This document shows, in pieces, positions 1 to 7,908 of a DNA stretch of 64,000 nt (positions within the stretch are counted from its first letter, which is position 1; every line of letters begins with the position of its first letter). The DNA comes from Entomohabitans teleogrylli (lineage in GTDB: Bacteria; Pseudomonadota; Gammaproteobacteria; Enterobacterales; Enterobacteriaceae). The notes under the pieces are model-generated. The model did not search any database. It worked only from the letters and a program-made list of their open reading frames with translations, and had not been told where the DNA came from. The position numbers were made by a program, and so were the translations under genes. Location: assembly GCF_001484765.1 (NCBI RefSeq), contig NZ_LLXO01000012.1, positions 234,089 through 298,088 of the forward strand, given 5' to 3'.

Positions 1-286
1 GAAAATGGGCATCAGTAAAGACGATCTGGCGCCGTCCCTGGGACGCGCGGACGAAGTGTTTCTCTACCAGCCGCCGCATATTCCGTGGCAGGTGGCCGAA
101 GTGGCTGATGCCTGTGTGCAGCCCGCGCACTGGAGCGCCGATATTGATACCCTGGCTGAGATGATCGTGAAAACCGCTCAGCCCGGCGATCATATCCTGG
201 TGATGAGCAACGGGGGTTTCGGTGGCATTCATCAGAAGCTGCTGGAGGGTCTGGCGAAGAAACAACAGTCAGAGCCGCAGGGGTAA
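1..286 (+). CDS. mpl: Mpl murein peptide ligase, 3' end only
   Basis: C-terminal 94 residues of UDP-N-acetylmuramate:L-alanyl-gamma-D-glutamyl-meso-diaminopimelate ligase, the cytoplasmic enzyme that re-attaches recovered murein tripeptide to UDP-MurNAc during cell-wall recycling. The reading frame is open at the left edge of the window, so the start and the ATP-binding core are missing. The end, with the motif MSNGGFGGIHQKLLEGLAKK, closely matches the C-terminus of E. coli Mpl as I remember it. The following genes darP and pmbA are in the same order as in E. coli. A strong terminator follows about 30 bp after the stop codon. Confidence 0.9.
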   Translation, partial: KMGISKDDLAPSLGRADEVFLYQPPHIPWQVAEVADACVQPAHWSADIDTLAEMIVKTAQPGDHILVMSNGGFGGIHQKLLEGLAKKQQSEPQG

Positions 287-317
287 GGTAAGCGGCGATT
301 GCGCCAGCCCATAAAAC

Positions 318-347
318 GAAAAGCCGCATTCTGATGCGGCTTTTTTC
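318..347 (+). terminator. Rho-independent terminator after mpl
   Basis: Arms AAAGCCGCAT and ATGCGGCTTT around a 4-nt loop, followed by a run of T on the plus strand. The A-run before the left arm lets it also act for darP, which is read towards it from the other side. Confidence 0.85.
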
Positions 348-411
348 TGCCATTTTGCCTGGCGGCTCTGCGGGATGGCTTATCAAACGCCGCCGGTTAC
401 TCCCGGGGCCG

Positions 412-960
412 TTATTCCTGGCCTTCCGCCAGCTCGCGCAGATACTGGAAAATCTGGCGTGACGATTTCGGCGGTTTATTGCCGGCTTTCTCTTTCTGGG
501 CATTGCGCACCAGCGAGCGTAGCTGCTGGCGATCGGCAAGCGGATACAGCCCGATAACTTCAGCAATCACATCGTCGCCTTCATCAATCAGCCGGTCGCG
601 CAGGGATTCCAGTTTATGGAATAGCGACACCTGCTGGTTATGGCGGTTTTTCAACTTATCCAGCGCCTGGCGAATGGGATCGACGTCGCGCTGTCGCAGC
701 ATTTTACCAATCAGCTGTATCTGGCGGCGGCGGCCCTCTTTTTTGATTTTCTGCGCCAGGTCAATGGCGGCGCGCAGATCGTCGTCAAGGGGGATTTTAT
801 CCAGGGCATTTTTGCCCAGTTCAACCAGTTCCACGCCAAGGCGCTTCAGCTCTTCGGCATCGCGCTTAATTTCACTTTTACTGACCCAGATAATCTCGTC
901 ATCGTCGTCGTTTTCGTTATCCGGAACGTCATCGAGCCAGTCTTCGGGCTGCTTCGTCAT
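412..960 (-). CDS. darP: DarP (YjgA), ribosome-associated 50S assembly factor
   Basis: 182-residue protein of the YjgA/DarP (DUF615) family, which binds late precursors of the 50S ribosomal subunit and helps the peptidyl-transferase centre mature. Visible features are the acidic N-terminus ([16 protein letters not shown]), a Lys/Arg-rich helical middle ([19 protein letters not shown]) and a C-terminal helical part ending [12 protein letters not shown]. Its length is the usual one. It is divergent from pmbA, with 138 bp between the two starts. An AAGGAGCC ribosome-binding site precedes the ATG on the minus strand. Function is from family knowledge; the identification is secure. Confidence 0.94.
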   Translation of the reverse strand: MTKQPEDWLDDVPDNENDDDDEIIWVSKSEIKRDAEELKRLGVELVELGKNALDKIPLDDDLRAAIDLAQKIKKEGRRRQIQLIGKMLRQRDVDPIRQALDKLKNRHNQQVSLFHKLESLRDRLIDEGDDVIAEVIGLYPLADRQQLRSLVRNAQKEKAGNKPPKSSRQIFQYLRELAEGQE

Positions 961-1098
961 CTCAGGCTCCTTAAAAAAGAGGCTAATACTACCAGTTCAG
1001 GCGCACACTGAGAAAGGGTTCTCTGTTAGACTTCAGTGCAGTCTATCTGTTTTGGTTGAGTCTGAAGGGCGTCACTGCGACGCGGCTTCCCTTACATT

Positions 1099-2451
1099 AT
1101 GGCACTCGCGATGAATCTAATCACACAAGTTGCGCAGCAGCGCAAAACCCTGGAACAGGCAGTGGCTCAGGCGCTGGAACTGGCTGCCGGCAAGGCCGAC
1201 GGCGCGGAAGTGGCGGTCAGTAAAACCACCGGGATCAGCGTCAGCACGCGCTATGGCGACGTCGAGAATGTCGAGTTCAATAGCGATGGCGCATTAGGCA
1301 TCACCGTTTATCACCAGAATCGCAAGGGTAGCGCCTCTTCCACGGATTTGAGTCCGGATGCTATCGCGCGCACCGTGCAGGCGGCGCTGGATATTGCCCG
1401 TTACACCTCAGCCGATCCCTGCGCTGGCGTAGCGGATAAAGAACTGCTCGCCTTTGAAGCGCCGGATCTGTCGCTGTTTCACCCGGCGCAAATCGATGCC
1501 GATCGCGCCATCGAACTGGCGGCCCGGGCCGAGCAGAGCGCCCTCGACGCCGACCCGCGCCTCACCAATACCGAAGGCGGAAGTTTTAACAGCCACTACG
1601 GGATTAAAGTTTTCGGCAACAGCCATGGCATGTTGCAGAGCTACTGCTCCACCCGCCACTCGCTGTCGAGCTGCGTGATTGGCGAAGAGAATGGCAGTAT
1701 GGAACGAGACTACGCCTATACCATCGGTCGCGCGATAGAAGATTTACAGAGCCCGGAATGGGTCGGGGCGGAGTGCGCGCGCCGTACTCTGTCGCGGCTG
1801 GCGCCGCGCAAACTCTCCACCATGCAGGCGCCGGTGATTTTTGCCGCCGAAGTGGCGACCGGGCTGTTCGGCCACCTGGTGGGGGCCATCGCTGGCGGCG
1901 CCGTATACCGTAAATCGACGTTTCTGCTCGATGCGCTGGGCAAACAGATTCTGCCTGACTGGCTGACCATTGAAGAACATCCTCATCTGCTGAAAGGGCT
2001 GGCGTCGACGCCATTTGACAGCGAAGGGGTCGCCACCCATCGGCGGGATATCGTTAAAGACGGCGTGCTGCAGCAGTGGCTGTTAACTAACTACTCGGCG
2101 CGTAAGCTGGGCCTGAAAAGCACTGGCCATGCCGGCGGGATCCATAACTGGCGCATTGCCGGTCGCGGTCCGGACTTCGCCGGGCTCCTCAAAGAGATGG
2201 GGACCGGCCTGGTGGTGACAGAGCTGATGGGCCAGGGCGTGAGCGCCATTACCGGCGACTATTCGCGTGGTGCTTCCGGTTACTGGGTGGAGAACGGCGA
2301 AATTCAGTATCCGGTCAGCGAGATCACCATTGCCGGTAATCTGCAGGATATGTGGCGCAATATCGTAACGATTGGCGACGATATTGAAACCCGCAGTAAT
2401 ATTCAGTGTGGTTCGGTACTGTTGCCGGAGATGAAAATCGCTGGTCAGTAA
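1099..2451 (+). CDS. pmbA: TldE/PmbA metalloprotease subunit
   Basis: 450 residues, the same length as E. coli PmbA/TldE and near-identical along its length. With TldD it forms a heterodimeric zinc protease that degrades unfolded peptides, matures microcin B17 and takes part in CcdA turnover. TldE lacks the zinc motif itself; TldD carries it. Conserved stretches seen are [29 protein letters not shown] and [11 protein letters not shown]. No good Shine-Dalgarno sequence precedes the ATG at 1099. A second in-frame ATG lies four codons later (MALAM), so the exact start is uncertain by 12 bases. Confidence 0.95.
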   Translation: MALAMNLITQVAQQRKTLEQAVAQALELAAGKADGAEVAVSKTTGISVSTRYGDVENVEFNSDGALGITVYHQNRKGSASSTDLSPDAIARTVQAALDIARYTSADPCAGVADKELLAFEAPDLSLFHPAQIDADRAIELAARAEQSALDADPRLTNTEGGSFNSHYGIKVFGNSHGMLQSYCSTRHSLSSCVIGEENGSMERDYAYTIGRAIEDLQSPEWVGAECARRTLSRLAPRKLSTMQAPVIFAAEVATGLFGHLVGAIAGGAVYRKSTFLLDALGKQILPDWLTIEEHPHLLKGLASTPFDSEGVATHRRDIVKDGVLQQWLLTNYSARKLGLKSTGHAGGIHNWRIAGRGPDFAGLLKEMGTGLVVTELMGQGVSAITGDYSRGASGYWVENGEIQYPVSEITIAGNLQDMWRNIVTIGDDIETRSNIQCGSVLLPEMKIAGQ

Positions 2452-2505
2452 GTTCACGGGCGCAGTCTGCCGTGCCCGTCTGTCTGATAGTAAAGAGGTG
2501 AGCCA

Positions 2506-2898
2506 ATGCGTAAATCTGTGGTTGCTATGCTGGCGGTATCGGCGCTGTTATTAACCAGTACCAGCGCGCTGGCGCGGGATCTGGCAGATGATATGGATAC
2601 CCTGAACGACAGTTACAAAACGGTGCTGAAGACCGATAGCCCGACGGAACTGAAGGATGCGCTCAACACGATGCGCGCCGCCGCGCTGGATGCGCAGCAG
2701 GCCACCCCGCCAAAACTGGAAGGCAAGGCGCCGGACAGCCCGGAAATGAAGGACTATCGTCACGGGTTGACGATTCTCGTCGGCCAGATTGACGGCGCCC
2801 TGAAACTGGCGGCTGAAGGCAAGCTCAAAGAGGCGCAGATCGCGGCGGAAGGATTTAAGCAGACCCGCAATACTTATCATGAGAAATACCGTGAGTAA
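2506..2898 (+). CDS. cybC: Soluble cytochrome b562
   Basis: 130-residue periplasmic four-helix-bundle haem protein. Residues 1-23 form a signal peptide ([20 protein letters not shown], then cleavage after ALA), leaving a mature protein starting [14 protein letters not shown]. The haem is held by a Met near the mature N-terminus (DDMDTL) and a His in the last helix ([10 protein letters not shown]); both are present. The E. coli K-12 copy is often annotated as truncated at the signal peptide; this one is complete. An AGAGGTGAGCC ribosome-binding site precedes the ATG. Electron-transfer partners are unknown. Confidence 0.94.
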   Translation: MRKSVVAMLAVSALLLTSTSALARDLADDMDTLNDSYKTVLKTDSPTELKDALNTMRAAALDAQQATPPKLEGKAPDSPEMKDYRHGLTILVGQIDGALKLAAEGKLKEAQIAAEGFKQTRNTYHEKYRE

Positions 2899-3023
2899 GC
2901 CGGGAACGGGCGCTGGCGCATTGCTGTTCAGGCGCTGTGCGGCAGGAAATGACCACTGCCTGGTCGCTGGCGAAGCGGCGTAGTGGTCTGTCGCCATTTA
3001 TCTGGTTACAGGGATTTGCACCG

Positions 3024-3644
3024 ATGAATAGCACACCACGTCCCCATGATTTACTCTGGCTTGCCGATAGTAGTGCGCTGGAAGGCTTTACCGAGCCCTG
3101 GGTTGCCGCTCAGTGGCGCCCGGCATTGCCGGTGGTGGTGCGGCGGGATGCGGCGCGTATCGGGCGAATTCCGGTGCTCATTCGCGGTATGCGCCACCAA
3201 CAGCTGGCCGCCGGTTGGGTCAACGCCAGCCGGATTATACGGACGGTGATGCCGGAGTCGCTGACGGATACCCGGCGACTGCTATGCTCGCCGTTTGTTT
3301 CCCAGCCGCCGGTGCAGGGAGCCATTCAACTGGCGATGCAGATCTGGCCCTGGACATGGGGGATTACCGGCGATGTCGGTTATAGCCTGGCGACCGAAAT
3401 CCCGCTGCTCCATGCCACTGGCGAACTGAATTTGCTAATTCGGGCGCCGCTGGCGCACAGCCGGGAGGCCTTTCGGCCGTGGCTGAGTCGGGTAAACCAA
3501 CTTCCCTGCCGGACTGCGACCCAGGTAGAGACGCCTTATGGCGGTTTCGCGCTGGCGGAGTGGCTACAGGAAGGGCGTGTATTACTGAAAACTCACTACG
3601 GAACGCGTCTGGTCAGCGATCCCTGGCATATCCCCGGAGAATGA
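3024..3644 (+). CDS. mdcG: MdcG-like phosphoribosyl-dephospho-CoA transferase, lone copy
   Basis: 206 residues when started at the ATG at 3024 (MNSTPRPHDLLWL), which has a GGGA motif upstream and gives the usual MdcG length; a longer frame open from 2937 has no such support. MdcG attaches the triphosphoribosyl-dephospho-CoA prosthetic group to the acyl-carrier subunit of malonate decarboxylase. Family signatures visible are RPHDLLWL near the N-terminus, PVVVRR, GIRGMR-like IRGMRHQQ and WGITGDVGYSLAT. The rest of the mdc operon is absent here. The nucleotidyltransferase-type Asp-x-Asp of MdcG (remembered as D134/D136 in Klebsiella) reads E134-L-N136 here, in ATGELNLLIRAP. It may be inactive or repurposed. 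The family call is strong, the activity doubtful. Confidence 0.82.
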   Translation: MNSTPRPHDLLWLADSSALEGFTEPWVAAQWRPALPVVVRRDAARIGRIPVLIRGMRHQQLAAGWVNASRIIRTVMPESLTDTRRLLCSPFVSQPPVQGAIQLAMQIWPWTWGITGDVGYSLATEIPLLHATGELNLLIRAPLAHSREAFRPWLSRVNQLPCRTATQVETPYGGFALAEWLQEGRVLLKTHYGTRLVSDPWHIPGE

Positions 3645-4033
3645 AATCTCTCGTCCTGTCTTAAATTTTTCACCGCCGCGGCGGACTGGCGCCGCCAGGC
3701 GTAACCTTCATATCCCTTATCGATAATCCCTGGTCACAGCAGGCGCTTTTATGCGGCAAACTGCGCGTCAGATGTCCTGACCCTCTGAGAATTCACCGGG
3801 CTTGATGTCGTATTTGATGGGCGTTAATGCAGGTAAGTTCATCATTATTAATGAGTTATTGCTATTTAAAGTGGCGTTAATGGCTGGCGCCATCGGCACT
3901 ACCTGACATTTGGCGACGCTATGAGGGTAGAGCGCCAGATAAGTATTCCTGATAGCAAGCCTGAATTTTGCGCTACTTCGCAAAAACAAACATTAGCAAC
4001 CCTGTTATTTCTGCTCATCCCCTGGCGCCGTAA

Positions 4034-4049
4034 CGTGATTTCAATCACA
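4034..4049 (+). promoter_or_regulatory. CRP-type binding site upstream of the operon
   Basis: CGTGATTTCAATCACA has perfect GTGA-N6-TCAC half sites, one base away from the full TGTGA-N6-TCACA consensus. It fits catabolite control of a sugar-acid operon. FNR sites look similar, but both outer FNR bases are wrong here, so CRP is preferred. Confidence 0.65.
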
Positions 4050-4112
4050 TAAAACCGCGGAAAAACGGTCATTCACGTTATTTATGTGGGACAGATCACT
4101 CTGACCTGCCCC

Positions 4113-4134
4113 TTTTCCACTTCGAAGTGGAAAA
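4113..4134. promoter_or_regulatory. Perfect 22-bp palindrome, probable operator
   Basis: Two 11-bp arms (TTTTCCACTTC and its exact reverse complement) with no spacer, 131 bp before the preferred start of the first operon gene and 64 bp after the CRP site. There is no T-run, so it is not a terminator. A dimeric DNA-binding site is the simplest reading. The PRD regulator encoded at 11011 is the natural candidate, which is inference. Confidence 0.55.
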
Positions 4135-4264
4135 CAACTCGCTACAAACCTTTCCTTGCGGGAACTAAGTTTATACCCATCAACAGTCAGGTTACTGCCC
4201 GCAGGCAGTAGCGAAACCATCAGGCAACAGCGAAGCAGGCAGTATGAATAAGGGAGCCGTAACA

Positions 4265-4588
4265 GTGAACGAAGCCGGAAACGGTCAGGCACAGCAAACC
4301 GAACAATTAGCAGTACGCGCGCTGGGCTGGGTATTTGACCTGCTGAAAAGCAGAAACATTATCCCTAATCCGGTGCAGGAACAGATGATGACATCCCACG
4401 TACGGGCCATGGCGCACCGTTCTGTGACCGGCGAACCGCTGCCGGAAGTGGACGCCAGCCTGTTTGAAGAGATCTCTGATGATTCCATGGAGATGGCGCG
4501 GTCGATAGTCCGGGAATTTGGCAATTTGCCTGAAGAAGAAGCCTGGCTGCTGTCGGTGCACTTCGAAGTGGCAAAAGACAATCTTTAA
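4265..4588 (+). CDS. Stand-alone PRD-domain protein, EF_0829 family
   Basis: Small protein (107 residues from a GTG at 4265, or 114 from an ATG at 4244) made of little more than one PTS-regulation domain. The GTG is preferred because AGGGAG lies 8 bases before it, while the ATG has almost no ribosome-binding site. PRDs carry regulatory histidines phosphorylated by HPr or EIIB; candidate histidines are seen in MTSHVRAMAHR and LLSVHFEVA. It has no DNA- or RNA-binding domain. It is first in the operon and matches the EF_0829/AHA_3910-type family (from memory), whose role is unknown. It may sense phosphorylation state for the transporter encoded next. Confidence 0.72.
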   Translation: MNEAGNGQAQQTEQLAVRALGWVFDLLKSRNIIPNPVQEQMMTSHVRAMAHRSVTGEPLPEVDASLFEEISDDSMEMARSIVREFGNLPEEEAWLLSVHFEVAKDNL

Positions 4589-4604
4589 TTTTCAGGAGAG
4601 CAAC

Positions 4605-4967
4605 ATGGAACAGATTACCGTAGTGATTGGCGATCGTCTGGGTAAAGGCCAGAAAGTGGCGGCAGGCGTCGAGCTGGCGGGCGGTCGCGCCGTGGTGGTA
4701 CCGGGCGTGGCGGCGGATATGAAGCTGGGTGACGTGATGAAAGCGGAAAACGCCACCTTCGGGATCTCATTCTGCGGCAGCGGCGGCGCCGGGGCGATCA
4801 CCGCGCAGAACAAATATGGTTATAAGGCGAAATACGGTATGCGCTCTGTGGAAGAGGGCGTAACGGCTATCAACGAAGGCTTCAACGTACTGGGCTTCGG
4901 CTTCATGGACAAGGAAGAACTGGGCACGAAACTGGTGGAAGCCTGGAAGAAAAAATACGGCGGCTGA
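4605..4967 (+). CDS. Glycine-rich SFCGS family protein (EF_0830 type)
   Basis: 120 residues, starting at an ATG with AGGAGAG 5 bases upstream. The name-giving motif is present as GISFCGSGGAGAITAQNKYG at about residue 50, with a single conserved Cys in a glycine-rich loop. No signal peptide or membrane segment is seen. Families of this type are known only as members of a conserved gene cluster and have no assigned function. The small size, the Cys in a loop and the place between a PRD protein and two membrane proteins invite comparison with a PTS EIIB subunit. That comparison is inference, not homology that I can demonstrate. Confidence 0.8.
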   Translation: MEQITVVIGDRLGKGQKVAAGVELAGGRAVVVPGVAADMKLGDVMKAENATFGISFCGSGGAGAITAQNKYGYKAKYGMRSVEEGVTAINEGFNVLGFGFMDKEELGTKLVEAWKKKYGG

Positions 4968-4969
4968 AC

Positions 4970-5266
4970 ATGAAAGAACAGTTCACCACGACAGTCACCG
5001 TAAGCGGTAAGGGGAGCAGCAAGGCGCAGGCCTTTGCTGATGCCCTGAACCATGTCCAGGGCGCAGTAATGAAAAGCCAGCCGCATATTCTGTTACGCAT
5101 TGAGCCTCAGGATATTCGGGTTATCCAGGCGCAGTACAAGTCGCGCAAAGAAGCGTTTCTGTTCTTCTTCCTGCGCCGGGAGCGGCATACCTTCAGCGTT
5201 ACGCTGGAGGTGACGGTCAACGTGACAGCCATCAATCTCGACAAGGTGGATTTTGTCGCGCAATAA
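4970..5266 (+). CDS. DUF4312 family protein (EF_0831 type)
   Basis: 98 residues, starting two bases after the SFCGS gene. It looks soluble and basic: it begins MKEQFTTTVTVSGKGSSKAQ and contains RIEPQDIRVIQAQYKSRKEAFLFF-like strands in two short quotes (RIEPQDIRVIQ, SRKEAFLFFF). No catalytic motif is recognised. The family is known from the same conserved cluster, always next to SFCGS and the two membrane proteins. The tight spacing implies translational coupling, and probably a cytoplasmic subunit of the same complex. Function unknown. Confidence 0.78.
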   Translation: MKEQFTTTVTVSGKGSSKAQAFADALNHVQGAVMKSQPHILLRIEPQDIRVIQAQYKSRKEAFLFFFLRRERHTFSVTLEVTVNVTAINLDKVDFVAQ

Positions 5267-5296
5267 CCACCGAAGCATCAACAGAAGGTTACCAGG

Positions 5297-6073
5297 ATGT
5301 TCTTAATAATATTAATAAAATCGCTCATTATCGGCGCCCTGGTTGGCGTGGGTGTGGGCGCAGGGGCTGCACGCATGTTCCACGCTCCCACCACGCAAGG
5401 GATGGGGGCATTCCGCACATTAGGTGAGTTGAATTCCTGCGAAGGGGATCCGGCATCGCATTTCTCCTTTGGTCTGGGGTTCTTCTTTAATGCCTGGGCA
5501 TCATCCGTTGCCGCGGGCTCATTCACTCAGGATGTCGATCACCGCATCATTCCTAACTGGGGCGCAGCCGCGCTGATGATCAAAAACCGCAATGTCGCAG
5601 AGACACTGCACGATCCGAAGAAAATGGCGATCTCCTGCACCATCATCGGCATGATCGTCGTTACGTTCCTTAACCTGACCGCCTCGTCAGTACCGGAATC
5701 GCTGCAGGTCACCGCCGTGAAAGTGCTGGTGCCCGCCGCGAACCTGCTGGTCAACACTGTGATGCCAGTGATTTTCTGGCTGGCGGCGATTGAAGCCGGT
5801 AAGAAATCGGGCTTCTGGGCGACGATTTTCGGCGGCTGCGCGCAGCTGATTATGGGTAACGCCGTACCGGGTCTGGTACTGGGTATCCTGATTGGTAAAG
5901 GCGTGGAAGAGAGCGGCTGGAACCGCGTTACCAAAGTCATGATGGGCGCCATCATTGTCCTGTTCGTACTCAGCGCCTTCTTCCGCGGCTTCGACATGAA
6001 GATGATCGAATCCTTCAACATGACGGTGCCGAACTGGCTTGAGCTTATCCATAACTCAATGAGCGGCAAATAA
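5297..6073 (+). CDS. DUF4311 membrane protein (EF_0832 type), putative transporter subunit
   Basis: 258 residues with about six hydrophobic stretches, the first being ILIKSLIIGALVGVGVGAGA at the N-terminus. A polar conserved block follows (GAFRTLGELNSCEGDPASH), then helices such as ISCTIIGMIVVTFLNLTASS and VTKVMMGAIIVLFVLSAFF. No known transporter signature is visible. It always pairs with the DUF4310 protein encoded next, so the two probably form an inner-membrane permease. Its substrate can only be inferred from the sugar-acid enzymes downstream. The ribosome-binding site is ACCAGG before the ATG. Confidence 0.78.
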   Translation: MFLIILIKSLIIGALVGVGVGAGAARMFHAPTTQGMGAFRTLGELNSCEGDPASHFSFGLGFFFNAWASSVAAGSFTQDVDHRIIPNWGAAALMIKNRNVAETLHDPKKMAISCTIIGMIVVTFLNLTASSVPESLQVTAVKVLVPAANLLVNTVMPVIFWLAAIEAGKKSGFWATIFGGCAQLIMGNAVPGLVLGILIGKGVEESGWNRVTKVMMGAIIVLFVLSAFFRGFDMKMIESFNMTVPNWLELIHNSMSGK

Positions 6074-6087
6074 CGGGAAGAGACACA

Positions 6088-6732
6088 ATGGAACAGAATA
6101 AGAACTTTTGGTATGCCGACTGGTCGTTCCCGATCTTTGTTGGCCTGTTATCTTCCGGCGTGTTCGCCGGGACCCATATGTACTACCTCTATGGTATCGG
6201 GGCATTCAACGAAGTGGCGTTTGTCTCCATGCTGCGCGCCGGGATTGATACCGGCGTCTACGGCGCGGTAGCCGCGTTCGGCGCCAGCTTCCTGTTTGCG
6301 CGCATCATTGAAGGCTCGCTGGTGGGGATTCTGGATATCGGCGGTTCCATTCAGACCGGTGTTGGTCTGGGGATCCCGGCGCTGCTGCTGGGGGCGGGTT
6401 TTGTCTTCCCGGTCGCGAACTTTGCCGCTTCCCTGGTGACGGGTCTGGTGATTGGTCTGGCGATTGGCTATGTGATTATCGTCGCCCGTAAGTTCACCAT
6501 TAACCAGAGTAACTCCACCTACGGGGCTGATGTGATGATGGGGGCCGGTAACGCCTCCGGCCGCTTCCTCGGTCCGTTGATTATCCTCAGCGCGATGACC
6601 GCGTCGATTCCGATCGGTATCGGATCGCTGCTTGGCGCACTGTTGTTCTATGTATGGCAAAAGCCGATTACCGGCGGGGCCATTCTTGGCGCCATGATCT
6701 TCGGTTCGATTTTCCCGGTCGCTATCAGCTAA
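6088..6732 (+). CDS. DUF4310 membrane protein (EF_0833 type), putative transporter subunit
   Basis: 214 residues, strongly hydrophobic, with about six membrane segments and many small residues, for example DIGGSIQTGVGLGIPALLLG and VTGLVIGLAIGYVIIVA. It begins 14 bases after the DUF4311 gene with GGAAGAG upstream. It has no PTS EIIC signature, ABC loop or MFS motif. The pairing of two membrane proteins with two small soluble proteins (SFCGS, DUF4312) recalls the four-part layout of mannose-family PTS permeases, but no sequence relation can be shown by eye. Transport function is inferred from context. Confidence 0.78.
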   Translation: MEQNKNFWYADWSFPIFVGLLSSGVFAGTHMYYLYGIGAFNEVAFVSMLRAGIDTGVYGAVAAFGASFLFARIIEGSLVGILDIGGSIQTGVGLGIPALLLGAGFVFPVANFAASLVTGLVIGLAIGYVIIVARKFTINQSNSTYGADVMMGAGNASGRFLGPLIILSAMTASIPIGIGSLLGALLFYVWQKPITGGAILGAMIFGSIFPVAIS

Positions 6733-6774
6733 GTGTTGCGGGGGCTCAGGCCCCCGCTGCATCAGGAGAGTTCC

Positions 6775-7908
6775 ATGTATGATTTAGTTATTCGTCGGGC
6801 GCATCTGGTGGACGATACGCTCATTGATATCGCCATTCAGGACGGCCGGATTGCGGCGCTCGGTGAGGTAGCCGGAGCGGGACGGCAGGAAGTGGATCTG
6901 AAGGGAGAACACTACGTCAGCGCCGGATGGATCGATTCTCACGTTCACTGTTATCCCAAATCACCTATCTATCATGATGAACCGGACAGCGTAGGGATTG
7001 CTACCGGGGTGACCACCGTCGTTGATGCCGGCAGTACCGGGGCGGACGATGTCGATACCTTTTACCAGATTACCCGCAGCGCGACGACCGATGTCTACGC
7101 GCTGCTTAACATTTCCCGTGTAGGGTTGATCGCCCAGAACGAACTGGCCGATATGAGCCATATTGACGGCGACGCGGTACGTGAAGCGGTGAAGCGTTAC
7201 CCGGACTTTATCGTTGGCCTGAAAGCGCGCATGAGCAGCAGCGTGGTGGGGGAGAACGGCATTACGCCGCTACAGCGCGCCAAAGCTATCCAGAAAGAGA
7301 ACGGCGACCTGCCGCTGATGGTGCACATCGGCAATAATCCGCCGAACCTTGATGAAATAGCCGATCTGCTGACCTCCGGCGACATTATTACTCACTGCTA
7401 TAACGGCAAACCGAACCGCATTCTGACCCCTTCCGGCGAACTGCGCGCCTCGGTTTCCCGGGCGATTCAGCGCGGCGTGCGTCTGGACGTGGGCCACGGC
7501 AGCGCCAGCCTCAGCTTCGCGGTTGCCCGTCAGGCGATTGCGATGGGGATTTTGCCGCATACCATCAGTTCCGATATTTATTGTAAGAACCGGATCAACG
7601 GCCCGGTGTACAGCCTGGCGGCGGTGATGTCGAAATTCCTCGCCGTCGGACTCTCCCTGCCGCAGGTGATCGATTGTGTTACCTGTCATGCGGCTCAGGG
7701 GCTGCGCCTTGACGACAAAGGCAGTCTGGAGATTGGCAAAGCGGCCGACCTGACCATCTTTGAGCTGCGCCGCCAGCCGACGGTGATGCTGGATGCGGAA
7801 AACGACGCGCTGCAGGCCGATGAGCAACTGGTGGCGCTGGCCGCGGTACGCGCCGGGAAATGGTTTACCACCGAACAAGGGAAAGCCGAACATGTCTTCG
7901 ATTTATGA
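6775..7908 (+). CDS. Amidohydrolase/deacetylase-family metallohydrolase
   Basis: 377 residues of the dihydroorotase/deacetylase branch of the amidohydrolase superfamily (EF_0837 type). The start is the ATG at 6775, with AGGAGAG upstream. Metal-binding features are visible: the HxH in DSHVHCYPKS, a probable carbamylated Lys in FIVGLKARMS, and His residues in LMVHIGNNPP and DIITHCYNG. The metal-binding Asp end of the barrel is around TISSDIYCKN. In the pathway it would remove an N-acyl group, or open a ring, from the imported compound before the PLP lyase acts. The substrate is not known. It overlaps the next gene by 17 bp. Confidence 0.82.
   Translation: MYDLVIRRAHLVDDTLIDIAIQDGRIAALGEVAGAGRQEVDLKGEHYVSAGWIDSHVHCYPKSPIYHDEPDSVGIATGVTTVVDAGSTGADDVDTFYQITRSATTDVYALLNISRVGLIAQNELADMSHIDGDAVREAVKRYPDFIVGLKARMSSSVVGENGITPLQRAKAIQKENGDLPLMVHIGNNPPNLDEIADLLTSGDIITHCYNGKPNRILTPSGELRASVSRAIQRGVRLDVGHGSASLSFAVARQAIAMGILPHTISSDIYCKNRINGPVYSLAAVMSKFLAVGLSLPQVIDCVTCHAAQGLRLDDKGSLEIGKAADLTIFELRRQPTVMLDAENDALQADEQLVALAAVRAGKWFTTEQGKAEHVFDL

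Larger units (their letters stand above)
3645..4264. other. Long intergenic region in front of the 4.3-9.7 kb operon
   Basis: About 620 bp without a convincing gene. It is more A+T rich than the flanking genes and holds the CRP-type site at 4034, the palindrome at 4113 and a short hairpin at 4193-4210 (TACTGCC/GGCAGTA, no T-run) just before the first gene. A 73-codon minus-strand frame at 3768-3989 has no recognisable product. The region is most likely a long regulatory region, possibly with remnants of a lost gene downstream of mdcG. Confidence 0.7.

Noticed and set aside
12..566. Minus-strand frame of 184 codons across mpl and darP
   Set aside because: It runs antisense to mpl and through the terminator and overlaps darP in another frame; Arg/Ser/Ala-rich shadow sequence with no family resemblance.
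3768..3989. 73-codon minus-strand frame in the long intergenic region
   Set aside because: No ribosome-binding site of note, no recognisable family; kept only as a remark on the region.
4129..4142. Sigma-54-like pattern GG-N10-GC overlapping the palindrome
   Set aside because: The flanking bases fit poorly (TGGAAA instead of TGGCAC, TCGC instead of TTGC), and the linked regulator is not a sigma-54 activator.
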